This document shows, in pieces, positions 1 through 5,044 of a stretch of 5,044 bases of DNA. The notes under the pieces were generated by a model. That model was given only the letters and a program-made list of their open reading frames with translations, did not search any database and was not told the origin of the DNA. Every line of letters begins with the position of its first letter. Within the stretch, counting starts at the first letter, position 1. The stretch is taken from contig JAOPYU010000072.1 in the NCBI GenBank assembly GCA_025964455.1, forward strand, positions 1 to 5,044, written 5' to 3'. A program made the position numbers and the translations under genes. The DNA is from Thermoleophilia bacterium (lineage in GTDB: Bacteria; Actinomycetota; Thermoleophilia; Gaiellales; SKUG01).

Positions 1-2214
1 GACGCGTACCTGTCGCCGATCCTGCGCGCGGCTCCCGGCTCCACGCACGGCTACGACGTCGCGGATCCGACGGAGCTCGATCCGCGGCTGGGGACCCGCG
101 AGGAGTTCGAGGCGTTCAGCGACGCGCTGCGCGAACACGACATGGGGCTCGTGCTCGACATCGTGCCCAACCACATGGCGGCATCGGTGGCGAACCCGTG
201 GTGGCGTGACGTGCTCGAGCGGGGCCAGGGGTCGCGCTACGCCGAGCACTTCGACATCGACTGGAGCGCGAACGGCGGCCGCCTGCTGCTGCCCGTGCTG
301 GGTGGGCCACTCGAGGACGTGCTCGCCGCCCGGGAGCTGCGGGTGGAGGATGGCGAGCTCGCCTACTACGACCACCGCTGGCCGCTCGCTGCGGGCAGCG
401 AGGAGCTCGGAGACATCGCCGCGGTCGTGGCGGCCCAGCACTACGAGCCTGCCGACTGGCGCGAGCAGGCACGTCGCCTCAACTACCGCCGCTTCTTCGA
501 CATCACCGACCTGGTGGGCGTGCGTGTGGAGCGGCCCGAGGTGTTCGACGACGTGCACCGCTTCGTGCTGGAGCTCGTGCGCGAGGGTCGCGTGTCGGGT
601 ATCCGCGTCGACCACGTGGACGGGCTGCACGATCCGCGCGGCTACCTCGAGCGTCTGCAGCGCGAGCTGCGCGCGGCGTCGGGCCGGGACGAGCCGTTCT
701 ACGTCGTGGTGGAGAAGATCCTCGCGCCGCACGAGGGGCTGCCGACGTCGTGGCCGATCGCCGGGACCACCGGGTACGAGTTCCTGGACGCGTGTGACGG
801 GTTGTTCGTCGACGCCGACGGGGCCGAGCAGGTGCGTGAGCAGTACGCCGACGTCGCGGGGATGGCGCAGCACTTCGACGAGGTGGTGGCGCAGGCCAAG
901 CTGCGCATCGTGCGCGAGTACTTCTGGGGCGAGCTGTCGCGGCTCGCGCGCCAGCTGGTCGCGGACGGCGACGAGGACGAGCTGCGCCGGGTGCGCGATG
1001 CAATCGCCGTGGTGACTGCCAAGCTGCAGGTGTACCGCACCTACGTGGATGCGCGCGGGCGAACCGCCGAGGACGAGCACGTGATCGACCGGGCGCTTGC
1101 CGAGGCGGCGGCCGAGCCGGGCGTGGATCCACTCGCGCTGGCGACCGTGGCGCGAGCACTGCGCGAGGACGGCGAGTTCACGATGCGGTGGCAGCAGTTC
1201 AGCGGGCCGGTCACCGCCAAGAGCGTGGAGGACACCGCCTTCTACCGCTACTACGCGGTACCCGCGCGCAACGAGGTCGGGGCGCACCCCTCGCACCCGG
1301 CGGCGGCAGCCGGCAGCTTCCACTGGCTGGCGAGCGAGCGTGCGCGCCAGTGGCCGGGCTCGATGAACGCCAGCTCGACCCACGACACCAAGCGCAGCGA
1401 GGACGTCCGCTCGCGGATGCTCGTGCTGACCGAGCGCCCCGAGGCGTGGACCTCGCAGGTCGAGCGCTGGCTCGACGCCTTCGAGGCGCCCGACCGCAAC
1501 GACGGGTGGATGGTCGCCTCCACGGTGGTCGGAGCGTGGCCGCTCGACGAGCAGCGCCTCGCCGACTACGTGCGCAAGGCGGTGCGCGAGGAGAAGCTGC
1601 GCACGAGCTGGACCGACCCTGACGAGGCGTATGAAACGGCGATCCTCGCCTTCGCCGAACGGCTGCGCACGAGCGGCGAGGTCGAACCGGTCGTGGAGCG
1701 GATCGCGGAGCGAGGTCGGCGCAACTCGCTCGCCGCCACGGCGCTGCGGCTGTTCGCGCCCGGCCTGCCCGACATCTACCAGGGCACCGAGGTGGAGTTC
1801 CTCGCGCTCGTGGACCCCGACAACCGGCGGCCGGTGGACCACGGCGAGCTCGCGACGCTGCTCGACGGCCCGAAGTCGCCGGACAAGCTGCGCCTCGTGG
1901 CCGCATGCCTGCGCGCGCGTCGCGCCAACGCGCAGCTGTTCGCCGAGGGTGAGTACGTGCCGCTGCGCATCGAGCTGCAGGGCACGATCGGCTACGCGCG
2001 TCGCCTCGGTGATGCATGGGCGCTCGTCGCCGTACCGCTCCCGGGATTCGTGTCGGGCGCGACCGCGCGCATCCACCTGCCGGAGGGGGCGCCGGGCTCG
2101 TGGCGACACGTCGTCACGGGCGAGGAGGTCGCGCTCGACGAGGACTCGATGCCACGCCTCGTCGAACGATTCCCGGCCATCGTGCTGCTCGGTGGGAGCG
2201 CGACCAACCCGTAG
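1..2214 (+). CDS. treY: Maltooligosyl trehalose synthase (TreY), 5'-truncated by the window edge
   Basis: Glycoside hydrolase family 13 enzyme that isomerises the reducing-end alpha-1,4 bond of a maltodextrin into an alpha,alpha-1,1 bond, giving maltooligosyl trehalose. TreZ then releases trehalose. Cytoplasmic. The frame is open from base 1 (starts DAYLSPILRA, continues GSTHGYD), so about 40 N-terminal residues probably lie upstream; 737 codons are visible, ending in TAG. The GH13 signatures appear in order: region I DIVPNHM (bases 157-177); region II IRVDHVDGL with the presumed nucleophile Asp at 610-612; region III VVVEKIL with the presumed acid/base Glu at 712-714; region IV SSTHDTKRSEDVRSR with the third acidic residue, Asp, at 1384-1386. 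The DHVDGL and THDTKRSEDVR forms are typical of TreY rather than of ordinary amylases. Near the C terminus LPDIYQGTE and LVDPDNRRPVD are further TreY hallmarks. All catalytic positions look intact. Gly codon GGG is much commoner here than in the next gene. Confidence 0.95.
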   Translation, partial: DAYLSPILRAAPGSTHGYDVADPTELDPRLGTREEFEAFSDALREHDMGLVLDIVPNHMAASVANPWWRDVLERGQGSRYAEHFDIDWSANGGRLLLPVLGGPLEDVLAARELRVEDGELAYYDHRWPLAAGSEELGDIAAVVAAQHYEPADWREQARRLNYRRFFDITDLVGVRVERPEVFDDVHRFVLELVREGRVSGIRVDHVDGLHDPRGYLERLQRELRAASGRDEPFYVVVEKILAPHEGLPTSWPIAGTTGYEFLDACDGLFVDADGAEQVREQYADVAGMAQHFDEVVAQAKLRIVREYFWGELSRLARQLVADGDEDELRRVRDAIAVVTAKLQVYRTYVDARGRTAEDEHVIDRALAEAAAEPGVDPLALATVARALREDGEFTMRWQQFSGPVTAKSVEDTAFYRYYAVPARNEVGAHPSHPAAAAGSFHWLASERARQWPGSMNASSTHDTKRSEDVRSRMLVLTERPEAWTSQVERWLDAFEAPDRNDGWMVASTVVGAWPLDEQRLADYVRKAVREEKLRTSWTDPDEAYETAILAFAERLRTSGEVEPVVERIAERGRRNSLAATALRLFAPGLPDIYQGTEVEFLALVDPDNRRPVDHGELATLLDGPKSPDKLRLVAACLRARRANAQLFAEGEYVPLRIELQGTIGYARRLGDAWALVAVPLPGFVSGATARIHLPEGAPGSWRHVVTGEEVALDEDSMPRLVERFPAIVLLGGSATNP

Positions 2215-2273
2215 TCGGGACAGTTTCGGGCAGAATCACCGTGACGCACGAACGACACGGGAAGCTGAGCACC
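2215..2273 (+). other. Short treY-glgP intergenic gap with glgP ribosome-binding site
   Basis: Only 59 bases separate the treY stop from the chosen glgP start. I see no hairpin followed by a T tract and no clear -35/-10 pair, so co-transcription of the two genes is the simplest reading. A purine stretch GGGAAG at 2259-2264, nine bases before ATG 2274, is an acceptable though not strong ribosome-binding site and supports that start over the in-frame GTG at 2241, which has no comparable upstream purine tract. Confidence 0.5.
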
Positions 2274-4400
2274 ATGGACACCATCGATCCGTCCGACATC
2301 CGCCGACGCCTGTCCGCCATCGCGGGCAACCTCGCGTACGGCTGGCGCCACGAGATGCGCACGCCCTTCGTGATGCTCGACGAGCCGGCATTCGACCGCG
2401 CGCACCACAGCCCGCGCGCGATGCTCGCCAAGGTCGGCGACGAGACGCTGCGCCGGGCCGCCGCCGACGGCGCCTACCAGGACGCGCTCGACCGGGCCGA
2501 GCGCGCGCTGCGCGAGGAGTCCTCTTCCAACGGCGGCTGGTGGTCCCCGCCCGAGGGCGACGGCACCGACATGCTGGTCGCGTACTTCTCCACCGAGTTC
2601 GGCGTGGACGAGAGCCTGCCGATCTACTCGGGCGGCCTCGGCGTGCTCGCCGGCGACCACCTGAAGGCATCGTCAGAGCTCGGCCTGCCGCTCGTCGGCA
2701 TGGGCCTGCTCTACAAGCACGGCTACTTCCGCCAGGCGATCGACGACTTCGGCGCCCAGCAGGAGCGCTACCCGATCAACGACCCGGCGGACATGCCGCT
2801 CGCGCTCATGACCGATGCCAGCGGCCTGCCGCTGACGATCGAGGTCGACCTCGCCGGCGAGCCGGTGCGCGCCAAGGTGTGGCGCGCCCGCGTGGGTCGC
2901 GTGCGCCTCTACCTGCTCGACACCGACGTGGAGGGCAACTCCGCGTGGGGCCGTCGCGTCACCGACAGCCTCTATGGCGGCGATCGCGAGCAGCGCATCC
3001 GCCAGGAGATCCTGCTTGGCGTCGGCGGGGTCCGCGCGCTGCGCGCGCTCGGCCTGAATCCGACCGTGTGGCACATGAACGAGGGCCACGCGGCGTTCAT
3101 GCAGTTCGAGCGCCTGCGCGAGCTGCGCTCCAAGGGCCTCGGCTTCGACGACGCGATCCAGCGCCTGCGCGCGAGCACGGTGTTCACGACCCACACGCCG
3201 GTGCCTGCGGGCAACGAGGTCTTCGACCCGGAGTTGGTGCGACGCTACCTCGGCGAATTTGTCGACCGCATGGGAGTCAATTTCGACGACCTGGAGCGCT
3301 TCGGCAGCTCGGAGTCCTGGGGCTTCGGCATGACGCCGTTCGCGCTGCGCACCGCGTCGTTCGCCAACGGTGTGTCGCGCCTGCACGGCGAGGTCTCCCG
3401 CGAGATGTGGGGCCGCGTCATCGACAACTCCAATGGTGAGGCGGCGCCGATCGGCCACATCACCAACGGCGTGCACGCGCGCACCTTCGTCAGCCACGAG
3501 CTGAGCGAGCTGCTGCGCGAGGCGGGCGTTCGCCCCGGCGCGCACCCGGACGAGCAGGCGTGGGAGCGCGTGCGCGACATCCCCGATGCCGACCTCTGGG
3601 CGGTGCGACGCAGCCGCAAGGAGCGACTGCTCGAGACCGGCGTGCGGCGCTTCCTGCGCCAGCCCGGCGCCAAGCCGGATGACTGGAAGTTCGACCCGGA
3701 CATCCTCACGATCGGCTTCGCGCGGCGCTTCGCGACCTACAAGCGCGCAGGCCTGCTCTTCTCCGACCCGGATCGCCTCGCGGCGATGGTCGGCCACCCG
3801 GACCGCCCGATCCAGATCCTGCTCGCAGGCAAGGCGCACCCCGCCGACACCGGCGGCAAGGACCTGATCTCGCAGGTCGTCGCCTACAGCCGCGATCCGC
3901 GCTCGCAGGGACGCATCGCCTTCCTCGAGGACTACGAAATCGTGCTCGCGCGACGCCTCGTGCAGGGCGTCGACGTGTGGCTCAACACGCCGCGTCGCCC
4001 GATGGAGGCCTCTGGCACCAGCGGCATGAAGGCATCCCAGAACGGCGGCCTCAACGTCTCGATCCTCGACGGCTGGTGGGCGGAGGGCTACACGCCCGAC
4101 ACCGGCTTCGCGATCGGCGGCGAGTGGGTCGACAGCAACGACGCGATCCAGGACCAGGCCGACGCCGAGGCGCTCTTCACGGTGCTCGAGAACGAGGTCA
4201 TCCCGACCTACTACGACCGCAACGAGCAGGGCATCTCGCCCCGCTGGATCCACATGATGAAGGAGTCCATCGCGACCCTCGGGCCGCAGTTCGACTCCTC
4301 GCGCATGGTCGCCGAGTACACCGACACCTACTACCTGCCCGCCCACCGCGGCGGTGTCAGCAAGGTCCTCGCCGCAGCCGGCTCCGGCTCCGACGCCTGA
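2274..4400 (+). CDS. glgP: Alpha-glucan phosphorylase, compact actinobacterial-type (GT35)
   Basis: PLP-dependent phosphorylase that removes glucose from non-reducing ends of glycogen or maltodextrin as glucose-1-phosphate; cytoplasmic. The 708-aa product starts MDTIDPSDIRRRL. Residues 1 to about 100 form a short helical N-terminal region, apparently a reduced DUF3417-like segment (NLAYGWRHEM matches the usual N-L-x-W-x-W position loosely). The catalytic core begins at YFSTEFG (104-110), then SGGLGVLAGDHLK (119-131), HMNEGHAAF (from His267), FTTHTPVPAG (His307), ITNGVHA, RRFATYKR (484-491, with Lys490-Arg491 in the phosphate/PLP-binding region) and AGKAHPADTGGK (Lys520). The presumed PLP Schiff-base lysine is Lys586 in EASGTSGMKAS. 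The protein stops about 30 residues after TLGPQFDSSRMV, so it lacks the extra C-terminal domain I recall in the roughly 860-aa mycobacterial enzyme. ATG 2274 is preferred because family similarity begins just after it. Context with treY points to glycogen turnover; preference for glycogen versus maltodextrin cannot be read from sequence. Confidence 0.94.
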   Translation: MDTIDPSDIRRRLSAIAGNLAYGWRHEMRTPFVMLDEPAFDRAHHSPRAMLAKVGDETLRRAAADGAYQDALDRAERALREESSSNGGWWSPPEGDGTDMLVAYFSTEFGVDESLPIYSGGLGVLAGDHLKASSELGLPLVGMGLLYKHGYFRQAIDDFGAQQERYPINDPADMPLALMTDASGLPLTIEVDLAGEPVRAKVWRARVGRVRLYLLDTDVEGNSAWGRRVTDSLYGGDREQRIRQEILLGVGGVRALRALGLNPTVWHMNEGHAAFMQFERLRELRSKGLGFDDAIQRLRASTVFTTHTPVPAGNEVFDPELVRRYLGEFVDRMGVNFDDLERFGSSESWGFGMTPFALRTASFANGVSRLHGEVSREMWGRVIDNSNGEAAPIGHITNGVHARTFVSHELSELLREAGVRPGAHPDEQAWERVRDIPDADLWAVRRSRKERLLETGVRRFLRQPGAKPDDWKFDPDILTIGFARRFATYKRAGLLFSDPDRLAAMVGHPDRPIQILLAGKAHPADTGGKDLISQVVAYSRDPRSQGRIAFLEDYEIVLARRLVQGVDVWLNTPRRPMEASGTSGMKASQNGGLNVSILDGWWAEGYTPDTGFAIGGEWVDSNDAIQDQADAEALFTVLENEVIPTYYDRNEQGISPRWIHMMKESIATLGPQFDSSRMVAEYTDTYYLPAHRGGVSKVLAAAGSGSDA

Positions 4401-4428
4401 CCCAGCTGCCAGCCGAGCCAACCCCCTC

Positions 4429-4475
4429 TCGAATGGCGCGATCGTGTCGTCCAACGACACGATCGCGCCATTCGA
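4429..4475 (+). terminator. Perfect 22-bp-stem hairpin after glgP (probable terminator, no T tract)
   Basis: Bases 4429-4450 are the exact reverse complement of 4454-4475, leaving a three-base CCA loop. The left arm begins TCGAATGGCGCG and ends GTGTCGT. It starts 29 bases after the glgP stop codon, the expected place for a terminator. No T run follows on the + strand (next bases CGTTCACACC), so it is not a canonical intrinsic terminator. U-less stem terminators have been proposed in actinobacteria, and such a stem could also protect the transcript 3' end from exonucleases. Because it is a perfect palindrome it would fold equally on either strand. A mobile or repeated extragenic palindrome is the main alternative. 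Confidence 0.6.
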
Positions 4476-4505
4476 CGTTCACACCCGCCACACCGGCGGC
4501 GCCCG

Positions 4506-4531
4506 CCCCGCCGCCGCTCCCCGCCGCCGCT
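4506..4531. repeat. Perfect 13-bp tandem duplication in a C-rich tract
   Basis: The unit CCCCGCCGCCGCT occurs at 4506-4518 and again, unchanged, at 4519-4531, followed by CCCCCTCCC. The + strand from 4502 to 4540 has five runs of three or more C separated by loops of 1, 9, 9 and 1 bases, so the - strand has the matching G runs and some G-quadruplex potential (the nine-base loops are longer than the strictest criterion allows). It probably arose by slippage. Confidence 0.7.
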
Positions 4532-4597
4532 CCCCCTCCCACTTGTCGCGCACCGGTTCGTCTCGGAAAACGTGATGCGCGACAAGTCGAGAGGGGG
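4532..4597 (+). terminator. Composite hairpin (12-bp plus 7-bp stems), possible second terminator
   Basis: ACTTGTCGCGCA (4541-4552) pairs perfectly with TGCGCGACAAGT (4576-4587). Outside a small internal loop (CC opposite CGA), CCCCCTC at 4532-4538 pairs with GAGGGGG at 4591-4597, extending the stem. The apical loop is 23 bases (4553-4575). No T tract follows. It could be a second terminator, a repeated extragenic palindrome, or a regulator site with widely spaced arms. Its outer G-rich arm can alternatively pair with 4422-4432, so the two structures exclude each other. Confidence 0.4.
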
Positions 4598-4679
4598 GCC
4601 ACCACCGGATGCGCCTTTGCGATGCCTCGTGTCAGGCTTGCCTTACTCGCGGTGTCCTAGAGCGGCCGAACCGGCTCCC

Positions 4680-4710
4680 CGTCTTGCATCTTCGAGTACC
4701 ATGCAAGACG
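4680..4710 (+). promoter_or_regulatory. 10-bp-arm inverted repeat over a possible sufC -10 box
   Basis: CGTCTTGCAT (4680-4689) is the exact reverse complement of ATGCAAGACG (4701-4710), with an 11-base spacer. TACCAT at 4697-4702 fits the TAnnnT pattern of a -10 element and would place a transcription start near 4709, about 75 bases before sufC. I cannot find a good -35 hexamer at the right distance. An operator overlapping the core promoter would suit a repressor. Fe-S systems are often controlled by SufR- or Rrf2-type regulators, but the sequence does not match a site I can name. A simple RNA hairpin is the alternative. Confidence 0.3.
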
Positions 4711-4767
4711 CAATGAGCAGGCGCCCACTCCCCCGCGCGCCGCTCGTCCGAAGTCCCCAACCGCTCC

Positions 4768-4773
4768 AGGAGC
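4768..4773 (+). promoter_or_regulatory. Ribosome-binding site of sufC
   Basis: AGGAGC lies ten bases before ATG 4784, a near-consensus Shine-Dalgarno match at slightly long but usual spacing. It fixes the sufC start, which is also where family similarity begins ([11 protein letters not shown]). Confidence 0.7.
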
Positions 4774-4783
4774 TGGCATCCAC

Positions 4784-5044
4784 ATGGCCGACCTCGTCAT
4801 CAAGAACCTGCACGTCGCCGTCGAGGGCAAGGAGATCCTCCGCGGGATCGACCTGACCATCCGACAGGGCGAGATCCACGCGCTCATGGGCCCGAACGGC
4901 TCCGGCAAGTCGACGCTCTCCTACGCGCTCATGGGTCACCCCAAGTACGAGATCACCGAAGGGTCGGTCACGTTCGACGGACAGGACCTGCTCGAGCTCG
5001 AGGTCGACGAGCGCGCGCGCCTCGGCCTGTTCCTCGCCTTCCAG
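4784..5044 (+). CDS. sufC: Fe-S cluster assembly ATPase SufC, 3'-truncated by the window edge
   Basis: ABC-family ATPase of the SUF iron-sulfur cluster assembly machine. In the known complex SufC binds SufB and SufD and drives cluster assembly on that scaffold in the cytoplasm; it is not a membrane transporter. Eighty-seven codons are visible, beginning [19 protein letters not shown]. The Walker A motif is GPNGSGKST at residues 36-44 (Lys42), and the window ends on the Q-loop glutamine (LAFQ, Gln87). [18 protein letters not shown] after Walker A is characteristic of SufC and distinguishes it from other ABC ATPases. The ABC signature, Walker B and roughly 165 further residues should lie downstream. 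No suf gene precedes it here, so it probably heads the operon, with sufB/sufD and a cysteine desulfurase expected downstream. Confidence 0.93.
   Translation, partial: MADLVIKNLHVAVEGKEILRGIDLTIRQGEIHALMGPNGSGKSTLSYALMGHPKYEITEGSVTFDGQDLLELEVDERARLGLFLAFQ

Larger units (their letters stand above)
4422..4597. repeat. Block bounded by 11-bp inverted repeats (possible MITE-like element)
   Basis: CCCCCTCTCGA at 4422-4432 is the exact reverse complement of TCGAGAGGGGG at 4587-4597. The 176-base interval contains both strong hairpins and the C-rich duplication. The tetranucleotide GCCA lies just outside each end (4417-4420, one base away from the left repeat, and 4598-4601, directly adjacent on the right), which would fit a short target-site duplication. 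No transposase is encoded, so if mobile it would be non-autonomous. The same pairing could instead close a long-range RNA structure. A chance match is possible because the region is GC-rich and strand-skewed. Confidence 0.3.
4401..4783. other. 383-base intergenic region rich in inverted repeats
   Basis: No open frame here has credible protein features; predicted peptides are Arg/Pro/Ala-rich and cross the hairpins. Reading left to right it holds a perfect long hairpin (4429-4475), a C-rich tract with a 13-bp tandem duplication (4506-4531, tract to 4540), a composite hairpin (4532-4597), an outer 11-bp inverted repeat enclosing all of these (4422-4432 with 4587-4597), an imperfect 16-bp palindrome (4631-4646), a 10-bp-arm inverted repeat (4680-4710), and the sufC ribosome-binding site. 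I saw no tRNA, rRNA or CRISPR pattern. It separates carbohydrate genes from a SUF gene, so both transcription termination and a new promoter are expected in it. Confidence 0.8.

Noticed and set aside
2016..2273. Upstream extension of the glgP frame, including in-frame GTG at 2241
   Set aside because: The extension overlaps the conserved end of treY, is Arg/Gly-rich without family similarity, and GTG 2241 has no ribosome-binding site; ATG 2274 does.
1631..3439. 602-codon + strand open frame spanning treY and glgP in another frame
   Set aside because: Extremely Arg/Ser/Ala-rich low-complexity product that crosses two genes with intact catalytic motifs in their own frames; a composition artefact.
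2673..4460. 595-codon open frame on the - strand opposite glgP, starting inside the long hairpin
   Set aside because: It mirrors the glgP codons, is rich in Ala/Val/Arg/Asp with no recognisable domain, and is the usual antisense shadow of a GC-rich gene with C/G-ending codons.
3977..4660. + strand open frame running from within glgP through the hairpin region
   Set aside because: It is an out-of-frame reading of glgP that continues through both palindromes, with Arg/Pro-rich composition and no domain.
4401..4783. tRNA or CRISPR array in the intergenic region
   Set aside because: No cloverleaf arms with a T-loop consensus and no regularly spaced direct repeats; the only direct repeat of note is the contiguous 13-bp duplication.
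4713..4856. Possible 47-codon upstream ORF (ATG 4713) overlapping the sufC start, conceivably leaderless
   Set aside because: Ser/Arg/Pro-rich product without recognisable features, and its 3' half merely reads sufC in a shifted frame. The only hint is closeness to the speculative start at 4709.

Overview
This window looks like chromosomal DNA from a GC-rich bacterium, most likely a deep-branching actinobacterium (for example Thermoleophilia/Solirubrobacterales or a relative). The reasons are the strong G/C preference at third codon positions, an actinobacterial-type alpha-glucan phosphorylase, a TreY of the GH13 maltooligosyl-trehalose synthase type, and a SUF-type iron-sulfur system. The lineage is inferred from gene content and composition, not demonstrated.

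Layout: all three recognisable genes lie on the + strand. Bases 1-2214 hold the 3' part of treY (maltooligosyl trehalose synthase), whose first few dozen codons lie upstream of the window. After a 59-base gap, bases 2274-4400 hold a complete, compact alpha-glucan phosphorylase (glgP type, 708 aa). A 383-base non-coding stretch (4401-4783) follows. At 4784 an ABC-type ATPase, sufC, begins and runs off the window at 5044 (87 codons visible).

How the genes work together: TreY and the phosphorylase both act on alpha-1,4-glucan (glycogen or maltodextrin). TreY turns the reducing end of a chain into a trehalosyl end, which TreZ (not in the window) would cut to release trehalose. The phosphorylase removes non-reducing-end glucose as glucose-1-phosphate. 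Together they form a glycogen-to-trehalose and glycogen-to-central-metabolism branch point, probably one transcription unit. sufC belongs to a different process (Fe-S cluster assembly) and probably starts its own operon.

The least ordinary part is the 383-base gap. It contains a perfect 22-bp-arm hairpin just after glgP, a C-rich tract with a perfect 13-bp tandem duplication and G-quadruplex potential on the other strand, and a second composite hairpin. An 11-bp inverted repeat brackets this whole block with GCCA on both outer sides. Nearer sufC there is a 10-bp-arm inverted repeat spanning a possible -10 box. The block could be a double terminator, a small MITE-like insertion, or a structured RNA. 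I found no convincing new protein system here; the two metabolic enzymes and SufC are known families.
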